A DNA stretch of 64,000 nt from Hysterium pulicare CBS 123377 (taxonomy: Eukaryota; Ascomycota; Dothideomycetes; Hysteriales; Hysteriaceae). The notes beneath the pieces are model-generated. The model was not told where the DNA came from. It did not search any database and saw nothing but the letters and a program-made list of their open reading frames with translations. The translations under genes were made by a program, and so were the position numbers. Numbering within the stretch: the first letter of the stretch is position 1; every line of letters starts with the position of its first letter. The stretch spans positions 62,001-126,000 of the forward strand of contig AJFK01000052.1 of NCBI GenBank assembly GCA_000467715.1, given 5' to 3'. Positions 1-11,500 of the stretch are shown one piece after another.

Positions 1-398
1 CCGGAACATTGCTGAGTGATGACTTAGGAGAGACTGTTGTACGAAATCATGCGTTCCTCCACGGCTACCTCCTCATCAGCTGATTTTAATCATGACATTC
101 ATAAATACAAATATTTGTCAGCCATGTCCTTCCAAAATGTTGCCGTCAAATCCGGCGTACAATGATCGCCAAGCCATGTTTGGATACACATCGGTTCCTC
201 GCCTATTCTTAACTTTAACGTCAATTGAGTCGTCATAATCTACCAAAGGGTGTACGATCAAATTCCACTTGCGGACGCCTAAAATCTAAACCAACATCTG
301 TATACCAACAACATCCCGAGCTAACCTGCCTTCTTCTCAGCCAACTTATCCATTCAGTCATACTCATAATCCGCCAAACACCTCGAAACATCGCAAGA
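1..398. other. Intergenic, 5' flank of the arginase-like gene
   Basis: No coding region is supported here. The open frame of the downstream gene extends back to a TTG codon at 225, but the first in-frame ATG is at 399 and the added residues are not family-like. The stretch presumably holds the promoter and leader of that gene; no clear TATA box was seen. Confidence 0.5.
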
Positions 399-1337
399 AT
401 GGCCCCCAAACCCCTGACATCTATCACTCTAATCTTCTCTCCCTATCACGTAGGTGCCTACAACCACCGCGTAGGCGCCGGACCCCTGCGCATCCGCTCC
501 CAAGGCCTAATTCCATCCCTCGAATCCCTCAACATAAAACTCCACATCAAAGAGATCCCGCCCGTCGACGACTTTGAAGGCGAATTAGGAAAATCGTTCG
601 AACTCCTCCGCCGGATCTCCCTCCTCGTTCGCGAAGCCAGTGAAAACGACTCTTTCCCTATCATCCTCGCCGGTAACTGCATGAGCACTGTCGGAGTTGC
701 TGCAGGTCTATCCGAACTCTCGCATTCCCAGGCCGCCAACGACTTGGGCTGTATCTGGTTTGATGCGCATGATGATTTCCACATCCCAGATACGCTAGCA
801 AGTGGATATCTTGATGCGATGGGTGTTTCTATGTTGGCGGGTCAGAGCTTCCATGCGCTTATGGGAACCGTGCCTGGACACCGGCCGCTGGATTTGGGGA
901 AGTTTGTCTATTGTGGTGTTAGAGATGTGACGGAGGTTGAGAAGAAGAGGATGGTGGAGGGCGGGATGGAGATTATCTGGGGAAGTGTGGGTGATAAGAA
1001 GGAGGATAAGAGGGAGTTTGCGCAAGAGCTTGGGAATGTGCTAGGAAAAGGGAATGCAGGGAGTAGGGTTATGGTGCATTTGGACCTAGATGTATTGGAT
1101 GATTCATATGGGAGAGTTAATCAATTTTCTGCGCCGGGTGGTATTTTTATGGACGATCTTGTGCAGTGTTTGACAACGATAACTGAGAAGGTTGTGCCGT
1201 CGTCTTTGACTGTTGCGTCTTTTGAGCCAGGTTTGGAGGGCAGTGATGAGATTGCTGGCTTTGCGGTTAGGGCTGTGACGGAGTTTGTGCGGGCTCTGAG
1301 GAAGAGTGCATATGTGTCTGAGCATGTGGAGCTATGA
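399..1337 (+). CDS. Arginase/agmatinase-family (ureohydrolase) protein
   Basis: A single-exon protein of 312 residues, a normal ureohydrolase length. Family members hydrolyse guanidino compounds such as arginine, agmatine or formiminoglutamate with a two-manganese centre. Visible metal-site motifs are AGNCMSTVG (residues 91-99), DAHDDF (122-127), DLDVLD (229-234) and SFEPGLEG (around E276). The aspartate and histidine ligands of DAHxD and DxD are present. The first motif carries Cys94 where classical arginases have a histidine; subgroups of arginase-like proteins with Cys or Ser here are known, so activity is not excluded, but the substrate cannot be assigned. I chose the ATG at 399 because homology-like sequence (the TLIFSPYHVG region) starts just after it. 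Cytosolic location is likely, as no targeting signal is seen. Confidence 0.85.
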   Translation: MAPKPLTSITLIFSPYHVGAYNHRVGAGPLRIRSQGLIPSLESLNIKLHIKEIPPVDDFEGELGKSFELLRRISLLVREASENDSFPIILAGNCMSTVGVAAGLSELSHSQAANDLGCIWFDAHDDFHIPDTLASGYLDAMGVSMLAGQSFHALMGTVPGHRPLDLGKFVYCGVRDVTEVEKKRMVEGGMEIIWGSVGDKKEDKREFAQELGNVLGKGNAGSRVMVHLDLDVLDDSYGRVNQFSAPGGIFMDDLVQCLTTITEKVVPSSLTVASFEPGLEGSDEIAGFAVRAVTEFVRALRKSAYVSEHVEL

Positions 1338-1566
1338 GCCATAGCGTAGAGCGCTGTGAGAATTAGTTCGTGGGCAGAATGTTTGACTTGGATCAAAGGT
1401 TTGGCTTTGTGCATGAAAAATAAGAGACAAGGAAGTGCGCGTAGAACAAAGAAGGATGAAATAATAACAAGCTCATTTTCAAGTGAATCAGGTGCTAACA
1501 ATGGGGTACTGTAGCGGCAGTCTGATCGAACAAAGCGGCGGTGTGGTCAAACAAAGCGACTAAAAG

Positions 1567-2649
1567 ATGAAGGACATACATAAGGAGAGTATGTCCGATG
1601 TTCCAACTCGACATAATCTACGTTCAGTCTATCAATCAAGTACCGAAACGATGCCTCCTACAGAAAGATACCTCGAGAGACTTTTAGTCCTCCCGAAACT
1701 CATATATAAGATCCGCATCTTTGTCAAGTCATACACAAGGCTCGCCGAACCAGAGTATAATTATTGTGTTGACGACATCAAATGGTCTGAGACCTGTACT
1801 TGCATAGAACATCTGTCGCCAGCTTACTTTACCAGATCGCGAAGCCGTATTGAAAAGCTTCCTCTAGCGCCTAAGAATGAACGGAATGACAGGGCGCCAA
1901 ACCTGAAAAACCGCAGATACGACTCGACAAGTCTTGTGGAAGCAGTTATATGCTATTTCGATCGACCTGAGAGTATGATGAACGAAGAGCAGAGAGATGC
2001 TTTGAAAAGCTTTCGACACCACATGAGCTCGCTCGGCCTAATGGACAACTTGAGCCGGAAGAATGCTGAGCCAAGGATTCCTAACGAAGAAATGAACGAT
2101 ATCCTTGAGCTAATCAACCGCGTCTTCTTCTTCGGAGCAGTAAACGACATAGACTTCAAATGGGAGGAAGCCCCGGAGGATGTAAATGCGTCAGCCTATG
2201 CTGCATATCTTCATGGACGAGCAACCATTCGAATGGATCCGACCTTGTGGTATGAGGAAAGTCGAATTCCAGGTTGCAATGTCCGCGAAATCAGCCGGCT
2301 AGGTACTCTCTTGCACGAAATGGTTCATTGTTTCTTGGACCAGTTTGCACACAACCGGTTGGGTCGCGGATACCACCATTCAAGACCATGGCAACTGATT
2401 GCCAAGGCAATCGAAGACGCAGCACCTGAACTTTTCAATCTGTCGTTGGACCTAAACAGATTCAATAGTTGTGGAGCTGATGTCTATTGTAGCAAGGGAA
2501 GTCCGCCAAGCGCGTGTGACATGAAGTGCTGGCGTTTCCATGAAGCGTACTACCAACCAGGATGGACTTATCCTCTTGCATACAAGATCAAGATCACATG
2601 TCAGCTCGCCCTGATTTCAATTTTATGTTTGTTACATTGGTGGTCTTAG
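1567..2649 (+). CDS. SprT-like zinc metalloprotease domain protein
   Basis: An intronless frame of 360 residues. The core resembles SprT-like domains: an FFFGAVND segment followed by LLHEMVHCFLDQ, an HExxH zinc site, and a further histidine pair in GYHHSRPW, which fits the third ligand and the GHG-like segment of SprT families. Several cysteines follow (residues ~300-325), possibly the usual zinc-ribbon-like tail. The N-terminal ~170 residues are charged and not recognised. The last ~20 residues are hydrophobic and unlike the family, so the true 3' end may involve an unseen intron. SprT proteins such as Spartan and Wss1-type proteases act on DNA-protein crosslinks, but similar fungal paralogues are uncharacterised, so the role here is inference. 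Confidence 0.7.
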   Translation: MKDIHKESMSDVPTRHNLRSVYQSSTETMPPTERYLERLLVLPKLIYKIRIFVKSYTRLAEPEYNYCVDDIKWSETCTCIEHLSPAYFTRSRSRIEKLPLAPKNERNDRAPNLKNRRYDSTSLVEAVICYFDRPESMMNEEQRDALKSFRHHMSSLGLMDNLSRKNAEPRIPNEEMNDILELINRVFFFGAVNDIDFKWEEAPEDVNASAYAAYLHGRATIRMDPTLWYEESRIPGCNVREISRLGTLLHEMVHCFLDQFAHNRLGRGYHHSRPWQLIAKAIEDAAPELFNLSLDLNRFNSCGADVYCSKGSPPSACDMKCWRFHEAYYQPGWTYPLAYKIKITCQLALISILCLLHWWS

Positions 2650-2689
2650 TGTGTGTATGTTGATGCACCGAGGGAGGATGTCGAGTTTG

Positions 2690-3821
2690 TTATAGGTTAA
2701 TAATATCCGTCCCTATATCGCGAGCCGGATTTTTACAGTACAACCAAAAAGTGTCGCCCCCTTTATCCAATAAAGATAAGATTGTTATACTATTCCCTCT
2801 TGCACTGCTCTGGCTTCGCCAAAGATGACTCCTCACCCACCCATCCCCTTCCTTTCTTTCACCATCTTCCATCGCTATCACAGTATGCCAAAATGGGACC
2901 GCGCCAGTCAGACACTGGCGTGCGGTGTTCCTCCCGGCGTGCGTAAATCCTTCCGAAGTGTATACGTGAATGGGCTTTTGCAATCTTTGAACTTGAGAAG
3001 GTTTAGGACAGTTGTGCTCGTCAGCAAGAGGGCATGGAAAACGTAAGCCCTTGCGTACGGAGTCGACATGTCGTTTTACACTGTCCTGCAACGTAAATGT
3101 CGCGAGGCAGTCATCAAGTGAACAGGGAAATCGAAGGTTTTTGTGTATTGTGTTTGCATGACCGTTCGCCCCAACTCGGGTTTGAAAGACAGATCCGCAA
3201 CTCATTTCTTCGGCAAGTGGGCATGGATAGCGCACGTTCAGATGCTTTGATCTCGCATGTTCTCGGGCGCCAGCTGGGGTCATAACCGACTCATTGCAGT
3301 CATGTTCTTTCGCAAGAGCACAAGGAAGTCTTTTCTTCTCATGGACCTTTTCGACGTGCTCCTTTACTTCCCATGGCGCTGAAAAAGTAGCGGTGCACTT
3401 CGCGCTTTCAGCGCATGGGCAGAAGAATGCATGAGGGCGATGTTTTTTTTCGAACATGATCTGTTAAAGCCTGGAAGCACATGTATGCTCGCTTGCAGCC
3501 GATTTCAGTCTGAACTGGACAAGGGATTGTTTCCCCTGAGTGCTTCGAAGATACATGCTGTTTGAGATCCTGATAGGTCCTAAAAGTAGCCGTACAGCCG
3601 AGCTTTGATGCAAGAAGACATAACAATCGACCATCTTCGTCCCCTCGGCAACAACCATGGCCTATGTGGCTGATGATGACATGGTTGGAGGCTTCCATAT
3701 GAGTCTTGAAAGTCTCATTGCAGCCGTGCTTCTCCGCAAAAATGCATGGGAATGCCTATCAGTAATCAACTCAGCTTGCTATCCCCTTGACAGACGAGCG
3801 CAGATGATTTCTACACACCAT
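2690..3821 (-). CDS. Tandem array of atypical C2H2-like zinc fingers, frame broken once
   Basis: The minus strand encodes seven or eight repeats of about 30 residues with the pattern (F/Y/L)PC-x(6-7)-GC/SC-x12-H-x4-H, for example FPCIFAEKHGC and YPCPLAEEMSC, i.e. a cysteine pair spaced far wider than the CxxC or CxxxxC of ordinary C2H2 fingers. One repeat (FPCSLDDCLATF) is close to classical spacing. The proposed first exon is little more than an ATG (3819-3821), joined over a 63-bp intron (3756-3818, GTGTGT...TAG) to an exon starting MAFPC. Within finger three the frame shifts at a run of eight A on the coding strand (T8 at 3443-3450): seven A would continue HVRKKH into the next finger. The C-terminal ~110 residues are not finger-like. 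This could be an indel, an assembly error or a decayed gene. Nucleic-acid binding is inferred from the finger pattern. Confidence 0.6.
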
Positions 3822-4291
3822 TATTGCTTTTATCGAACTGTGTGATGCCAAGCAGGCTTGTACCTTTTCAGAAACGCTCGGATTGATGGTCAAGGTATAG
3901 TAAAGGAGAAATAGCGTGAAAATGAATGTGAATTCAGCCACCTTTGGCTACTTGCAGGATAGAAGTGTGGGAACAAGCCCACCCACCTGCACGTACAAAG
4001 CAGCAGGAAGAGGAGTAGGGGCAAGAGCAGCAGGCGAAGGTGGTGGAAGAACGAGAGGGATCGAGGTGAAAGCTTTACAAAGAAGATGCCGAGCACGTGC
4101 AAAAGTGAAGTGAATGAGAAGATAGGGTATTTGGGCTATTATCCTTCACTATGAAGAAGTGAATATTCCAGCTGATTGCTGCACCAGGTTCATAGCGAAA
4201 GTAGCTACGGTAACTGGCCGCAATTGAGCGATGAATCTATAAATGCAAAACCAGGAAGCTTGGAATCAGACTTTTGAGGATTCAACTTTTC
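3822..4291. other. Intergenic between the finger gene and SER1
   Basis: This stretch lies upstream of the zinc-finger gene and downstream of SER1, both on the minus strand. It contains a purine-rich tract (roughly 4000-4110) that gives a leucine-rich open frame on the minus strand, judged spurious. No other feature is seen. Confidence 0.4.
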
Positions 4292-5583
4292 CTATTGATT
4301 CCCCCCTTGCGACGCGAAAGTGCCAATAAAGCTGGCAAGCTTCTTGGCGCCTTCGAGAGAAACCGAGTTGTAATTGCTGGCTCGAATTCCTCGCACATCA
4401 CGGTGACCTCTTAAGCCGGTTAGCCCCAAGGTAACCGCTTGCTTCAAGAAAGATTCCTCAGCAGCATCGCCACCTTCAATCCTGAAGCAAATATTCATGC
4501 GTGAACGCACTGTCTTGTCAGGGACAATCTTGTAGACATCAGGACGGGCTTCGAGGGCCGAGTAGATAAGCTGAGCCTTCAATTCGGATACAGCTTGCTG
4601 TCCTTGGACTTTGTCTGGGTACTGTTGCAGCAGCTTCTTCAGAACCCGACCCGCTATATACACACTGGAAAAGTCTTGATTAGTTGAGGCTAGTTCCTGA
4701 ACGAATGCACGTACTCAAAGATGCTTAGTGTGTTATAGAGACTATTGCTTTTAGCAATAGTCTCAAACTCGAGAATACGAGGGGGGATAGGAAGGGCCAG
4801 TTGTTTCATCAAGGCCGTAGAAGGCTGTGGTAGCAAGCTCTTCTTGATAATGACCACGGTGATACCGGTAGATCCTAGATTCTTCTGGGCGCCGAAGAAG
4901 ATTGCAGAAAAATTCCGTATCGGTATCTTCCTTGAAAGAATGTTGGAGCTCATGTCAGCAACGACAATTGGTCCATCATGCTTCGGTTCAAGAGACTTCG
5001 GAAATTGGGGGAATTCGACGCCATCAACAGTTTCGTTGTCACAGTAATACACCATAGCAGCGTCCTCGGACAAGTTCCAGGTCCTCTCTTCCGGTATGGT
5101 TCCAAACTTGCCGTCATTCAGCTTACGGCTATCCGCCACAATATTGACATGCTCGGAGCCGAAAAGTCGCTCAGCCTCAGCCGCTGCCTTATTAGACCAG
5201 CCACCAGTGATGATGTAGTCGATCTTGAGGTTCTTCACGGCCAACTTGAGCTCCTGCACTGAGCTGTCATCTGGGCCGAGCTCTTTGTGTTTGCGGGCAA
5301 CCCATGCGCCAACAAAGTTGTACGCCATAGCCGAGAACTCCGCCGAGCCGCCACCCTGCATGAAGAGGATCTCGTAATTGTCTGGCACATCCAGGTAGGA
5401 AGCCAGATCAGCTTTGGCCTCATTGATGATAGTCGTGGCTATCTCCGACCGGTGCGAATGCTCGGCGATGCCCAGACCAGTATCGTTATAGTTGAGAAGA
5501 GCCTTGGCGGCATCCTCGAGGACGTCAGTTGGCAGCAGGGCTGGGCCTGCACCAAAGTAGTTGATGTCTGATCTGGTGGGCAT
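4292..5583 (-). CDS. SER1: Phosphoserine aminotransferase (serine biosynthesis)
   Basis: Class V PLP aminotransferase that converts 3-phosphohydroxypyruvate and glutamate to phosphoserine and 2-oxoglutarate in the phosphorylated serine pathway, in the cytosol. Two exons, 4715-5583 and 4292-4664, are joined over a 50-bp intron (4665-4714, GTACGT...CAG) and give 413 residues, typical for fungi. Clear family marks are NYFGAGPALLP at the N-terminus, MQGGGSAEF, ADMSSNILSR, and GAQKNLGS, which contains the PLP-binding lysine. The exon junction restores SIFDVYIAG, as expected for the family. It is divergent from the secreted-protein gene at 7071, separated by about 1.5 kb. Confidence 0.97.
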
Positions 5584-6958
5584 TCTAGTAACGGGCGGAA
5601 TCGAATCAATATAGGACTGCTAGGGCTTGAGCATCTGGCTTGAAGAACGTTCCGTATAGACGCCTTAGAAACTGGGGGGGTTCAGAAGGAACGTTGCAAT
5701 TTTGGTGTTGAAAAGTGCCCCGCAGTACGGTGGGCGGGTAACAAAACCACAACCGAGCCTGCCCAAGACTATCGTATTGTTAGATACCCCCCAATTTGGC
5801 GGCAAATTTACTGACAGCCATTGTTTTGCTGTAATTTAGTGGGGTCTTCCTGTGGATTGGTGCATCAGGTAAGTTACATTACAGTCATGTGAGACGTACC
5901 GATCAACGTGGCGACGATGCAGCAGCCACAGGGTTGACGATGACCTATCAGCAGCATCGTCAGCCGTCACGGATGGAAGACTGTCTTCTCATCAGTCTGA
6001 GTGGAACTCAGGCACAGCCCAGATCCGTTACACAAGGCAGGTAGTATGCTCTTAGCATTGGCAATATGCAGCAATGACAACGATCCTTCCGTCTCTCATT
6101 GCTGGGGTCAAACCGTCAAAACCTCCTCAACATAAATGGCAAATGGTCTATCAGCTCCAAGGCAGTATAGAAGATTCGGATTTTATTAAACCCGTCTACT
6201 TCACTCTAGTTGTTGATTGCTTGCCCCCCTCGAGTTCTAGCCTAAACAAAGCTTGGGGAGAGATCATTCTGCACCCCGCATGAGGAAGGATCGGAAGGAT
6301 TCATACGTTGCAGAATTCCCAGGAGATATTTGACACAGCGTAGATCAGCCCAATCATTGCATTTGTTTACTGATCGTGAGCGCTAGCTTGCAGCATTTGC
6401 AAATACAGGTAGTCTTCTGTCAGCATCAGTCTATCCCAGACACATAGAGCTATAGAAACAGGTTAAAGACTCCTCCACTCGGTTGGATCTAGGCCTGAGT
6501 TTGCGTGTTGTGGTCGTTAATCTACATTGTACGCAAAGAAGATAACGAGAAAAGTCTACTCGCGTCTAGGAGGAGATGTAGTTGCGAAATGGATCTGCTG
6601 CATACTAACGAACAAGTCTAGTTGCAACCCTTCAGTCAACGTCAAGTTCAGGTCACGAGGAACTTCTTCCTTCTTATATACTGCACCTAATATAGTCATC
6701 CAGGGATGCCGGCAATGTCTCATGCTAAACACCCACTTCCTACCTCAAGACCCAACGTCCCAATGACGAGTGCGGAGTGCTGTGTCCGAATATTGATGCG
6801 CCGGATTGCATATGTGCGGAGAAGCTCTCACGCATAGCAATCAATTGACATGGTCGGCATTTAACCATTGCGGCATCTGATATTGTAATCCTCATGTCAA
6901 CTTTAGAGTTATTCTCAATTCTCATTAATTTCGACGGAGTGTCTGATTCCTGGGGAAG
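5584..6958. other. Divergent intergenic region, SER1 / secreted protein
   Basis: About 1.4 kb without a supported gene. It must hold the promoters of SER1 (leftward) and the secreted-protein gene (rightward). Open frames at 6074-6283 and 6527-6766 lack domain or signal features and are regarded as chance. Confidence 0.5.
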
Positions 6959-6964
6959 TATAAA
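6959..6964 (+). promoter_or_regulatory. TATA box candidate of the secreted-protein gene
   Basis: TATAAA within AGTATAAAGG lies 107 bases upstream of the ATG at 7071, a plausible position for a fungal TATA element. The CT- and CA-containing leader that follows fits a transcription start downstream. Positional inference only. Confidence 0.5.
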
Positions 6965-7070
6965 GGAGATAAAGTTCCCTCCATGTTGTGCGCGCCGTCA
7001 GCATCGACACTTCAGTTTCAGCTTCAACCTATTGCATTCACGATTTCGATACGTACCAGTGCTCATTTGC

Positions 7071-7807
7071 ATGATGAAGGCCGTCAACGTCCTATCCCTT
7101 TCTGTCCTTGCTGGCTCTGTTTTGGGCTCGCCCGTAGCCAGAGACATCGTCTTTCCTCCCGAAAATGCCACCATTGTGCCCGGCAAATTCTCCGGTACAG
7201 GATGCCCAGGGCAGAACGCCGATCGCCGCACCTCGGTCGTGGATTACATGTTCGGGAGTCGTGATGATACCCCCATTTGGGAGTACGCGCTCAATCTTCC
7301 GTCAACCATTGGCGCAACCAGCTTCCCAGATGGCTCAAAAGATGAGAGATACAAGTATTGCAACCATGAGTGGAAATTAATCAATGCCCCGGGATACCGT
7401 TTGAATGTGGACAAGAACGGCACCCAGGTTCTTGCCAGGTATAGGTTACCAAAGGGAGCCTCTGCTACGTGGAAGGTCACGTACTACCCAGAAGATGGTG
7501 ATGAGGTGTGTCCCTTTTTTGCTTGTTAACAATCATCATGCTAATTGGAATCCATAAGGTTGTCGATACCATTCGCGTTGACGGTCCACTTGATAATACA
7601 AACGATTTGTCTGGCACGTGGGCCGGATCCGCCTTGCCTCCAAAGAAATGGAAGACTAGTTGTGGTGATGAAAAGAAGATCAAGATGAAGACCGAGGTGA
7701 CAATTGAAGCAGGGCCAAATGATGCAGCTACCATTTGGGGCGGATATAAGGATGATGTTTACAGTCGGGTCATGCAAGGACTTACCTACGATTGGGAGAA
7801 GTGTTAA
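7071..7807 (+). CDS. Small secreted protein, DUF4360-like
   Basis: Two exons, 7071-7505 and 7559-7807, with a 53-bp intron (7506-7558, GTGTGT...AAG) give 227 residues. The N-terminus is a signal peptide (short basic start, hydrophobic core LSLSVLAGSVLG, likely cleavage near GSPVA). The mature part starts with a conserved-type FSGTGCPGQNA segment and contains CNHEWKLINAPGYRLNV and a late KTSCG..KIKMKTE segment, the pattern of the DUF4360 family of small fungal and bacterial secreted proteins of unknown function. Four or more cysteines could form disulphides. Export to wall or medium is likely; a role as an effector or wall protein is speculation. A second in-frame ATG follows directly (7074). 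A TATA-like box lies upstream. Confidence 0.8.
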
Positions 7808-8515
7808 ACTCGAATTTAAGAATAATTTGAGGGTGATGGAACAGATTTGCTTTCGATATCGGGGTGGCTATGTCAGAAATCTGTCGAAGTCCTGCTACTG
7901 TCCAACTCTGAAGTTGAAAGTGTGCCTGCATCACTCAAATGATTGCCATCTTTGAATCAATGAATCGTTGAGAAGGGAAGCGTCCATTACCGCGGAAGGC
8001 ATGAATCATATGATCTGCCAGAAGTGCTCCGAGCTGTACCTCTTCCTGTAGCCGGAAAGTACGAGCGGAATGTTCAGCCCCAGACGTTGGCGATTAAGGA
8101 ATACGAAGCTGTGGAGCTTGTGAGACAGTGAGCTACCTCGATCGGCCAGTAGAGTATATGAACGAAGATCAACGCAGTGCTCTACATGGTTTTGAGAGTA
8201 GCAAATAGAACCTTCTCTAGTTGCCGTGAAGTCGTGAGACATGATATGGTGTAGGTGAAAACAAACATGGAGATTGCAAACGCGTCGGGTTAGAAGATGG
8301 AGACAGCTTCACGTGACCCAGCCCTATCATATGAATGCCAAGAAAGCCAAGGAAACCATCGGGAATTCGAAACGACGTGGACGCGCCAGACCACCAGCGA
8401 GCTGTCGCATCAGTGACTTTACTACCACCATCGACCCTATCACCCTTAGGACTTTTTCCTGTTCAATCCTATGTCTTTATAGCATGCTGGAGCTGCTTGA
8501 GCTTCATCCACAAAA
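7808..8515. other. Intergenic, secreted protein / HIR1
   Basis: About 700 bases with no supported gene. The right part is presumably the HIR1 promoter and leader. A minus-strand open frame at 8006-8242 has no domain or codon support. Confidence 0.5.
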
Positions 8516-11500
8516 ATGCATCTCGTCAAGCCACAGTGGTTGACGCATCCAGGTACGCCGTCTTCTCTAACGTCTATACCAACAACATATTTTCTTTACT
8601 GATACTATATGCTTTTAACTAGGCGAACTTAAGGACTTCGAAGTATATTCCTGCCACGTATCTCCTGACGGATCGCGACTCGTAACAGCTGCCGGAGGTC
8701 AGTTCCTTTCTCCAACCGCAATATAAATCGATGCGCCAACGGTCAGAACAACGCTGATGGTTTAATACAGATGGATTTGTTCGAATATGGTCGACGGAAG
8801 CTATATTGAACTCCGCAAACCCAGATTATACCAAACCAAAGCAACTGGCGGCTATAAGTCACCATTCAGGAACCATACACGCCGTTCGCTTTTCTGGGAG
8901 TAACAAGTACCTTGCATCTGGCGCGGATGACAAAATTGTCTGCGTATACAATTTGGACCCCAACCCACCTGCGCATGTCTCTACATTTGGTGGGTGCCAC
9001 TTGCAGTATTTCGTAGAATGTGAGAACTGATACTTTACAGGCTCGAACGAACCACCGCCTATTGAAAACTGGAGGGTGCTGCGACGTCTCATCGGCCATG
9101 ATAATGATGTACAGGATCTAGGCTGGTCTCATGACTCTTCGATATTAGTGTCTGTTGGATTAGATTCAAAGGTGGTTATATGGTCGGGGCACACATTCGA
9201 GAAGCTGAAGACTCTCTCCAATCACCAAAGTCATGTCAAGGGCATTACGTTCGATCCAGCGAACAAATACTTTGCGACTGCCAGCGACGACCGAACCATC
9301 AAGATTTTCCGATTCACCTCCCCGCCTCCCAACGCGACGCCCCAAGACCAAGTCAACAATTTTATGCTCGAACACACCATCCAAAACCCCTTCCTGACAT
9401 CTCCGCTTACAACATACTTCCGACGTTGTTCGTGGTCGCCCGATGGAAATCACATAGCTGCGGCGAATGCCACCAATGGTCCCGTCAGCTCCGTTGCGAT
9501 CGTGAGTCGAGGAACATGGGATAGCGACATAAACCTGATTGGCCATGAAGGACCGGTCGAAGTCTGCGCATTTTCACCAAGAATGTTCTACCGAGAACCC
9601 TTGACACAGGAACATATTGATCAGAATGGAAATCCTACATTAGCTTCGGTAACTGTAGTGGCATGCGCCGGCCAAGATAAAACACTGAGCATTTGGAATA
9701 CGAGTTATGCTAGACCGTTTACAATAACACAAGAGTTGGCGATGAAGTCAATATCGGATCTTGCTTGGGCACCGAATGGGGAGATGCTCTATGCTACAAG
9801 TTTAGATGGAAGCATCATGGTAGTCGTTTTTGAGCCAGGAGAACTAGGCTATCCGGCTTCCATACAGGAGAACGAAAAGTCTTTGTCAAAATTCGGTGCA
9901 GGCAGAAGGGCTGGCATTGTTGAGGGAACTGATGCTCTACTGCTCGAGGAGAGTAGCAAGGTCGGTGAACTGAAGGGGGTCCAGGGAAGAATGGGTGCAT
10001 TAATGGGTGATAGCGGAGCTCACGCTGCACCGATCACAAATGGCACAAATGGTTCACTTCCGACGCTGACCAATGGGTCTACCCAACCCCCCGCTCAGCC
10101 GGAGCCAGCGCATGATAACAGAGTCGACAAACTCAAACAGCGCGTAACAGTTACGAAAGACGGTAAGAAGCGTATTGCACCGATGCTCGTCTCGGCATCA
10201 TCTGGGCTCGCAGAGTCATCTTTACCGCAAACCCAACTGGTGTCCGCAACCACAACTGGTGTGCGAAGCGATGATCCCCATAACATCCTCGATCTCTCGA
10301 GACCATTCGACGGGTTTCCGAAAGGTGGCTTGACATCTCTATTGATTGGGAATAAGAGGAAGTATGCCGAAATCGAGGGTGATGAAGACCGCCAAGTGGA
10401 GAGACGCTTAGCTGGAGCTGCTCGAAATGGCGGTGCAGCAATCGTCTTGAACAGCGAAAATGGACTGATACCTCCGGCGGCTGCTGCATCGCGGAGCGTC
10501 GATAGCGAGCCTCCTCGAGCTTTGCGACCTGCTATTATCAGTCCTGCCTTGTCAGTGAGTCAGGTCAGGCTAGCGGTGCCGAAAATCAGAAGTGCCATTG
10601 TGAGGACAATGGATGGCAGTGAACCACATGCGAATGGGGTAGATACTGCTACACGTACAGATGATGATACTGTCATGCTAGAAGCGCGAAATGCCTCCGG
10701 ACCTTCACGAACAGGACGACCACAGGACCACGATCCAACCCGAATGAACTGTACCAAGCGTGGTCAATCCCTCTGGCAAGACTTCCTCCCCAAAGCTGTC
10801 CTGCTGGTAACCGGCAACATGAACTTTTGGGCCGCAGCATGTGAAGACGGCTCTTTATACGCCTGGAGCCCAGCCGGACGCCGCCTCCTCAACGCCCTGG
10901 TCCTAGAAGCGCAACCCGTGATAATGGACTGTCGAGGCTGGTGGCTCTTCTGTATAACAGCAGTCGGAACATGTCACGTATGGAACCTCTCCACAATGTC
11001 CTCTCCCCACCCTCCAGTCTCTCTCGCGCCCATCCTTGATATCGCAGCCCTTATCCAAGGCCCTCATCTCACTCGCTCACCCGGTATCATCTTCGCACGC
11101 CTCAACTCCGAAGGTCGCATCGTCGTAGCTATGTCAAATGGCGATGGATACACCTACTCGCCCTCCATGTATGTTTGGCAACGCATCTCGGAATCCTGGT
11201 GGGCTGTCGGATCGCAGTACTGGAACACAACCGATTCTTCCGTCGGCAACATAAAATCGAATCCTAAGTCCTCTAAACAGTCTGAATTGGCGGACACGGT
11301 ATCTCCTGAGAATATTTCCGCGGGTATAATACCGCTGCTGGAACGGAATACTACGAATCACTTCCTGATCCAAGGTCGCGCTTTCTATCTTCAGAGATTG
11401 ATTAAGGCACTTATTTCCGCTGAGGGCTTTGAATCCTTTGAAGCTTGTGTTAGCGTTGCGCATTTAGAGAATAGAGTCGCGGCGGCGAGGGCACTGGTTG

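Noticed and set aside
225-398. N-terminal extension of the arginase-like protein
   Set aside because: It starts with TTG and the added residues are not family-like; the first ATG is at 399.
3890-4102. Leucine-rich minus-strand frame looking like a membrane protein
   Set aside because: It arises from a purine-rich tract on the other strand; no homology-like sequence and no proper gene context.
8006-8242. Minus-strand open frame between the secreted protein and HIR1
   Set aside because: Short, no domain, no splice or start support.
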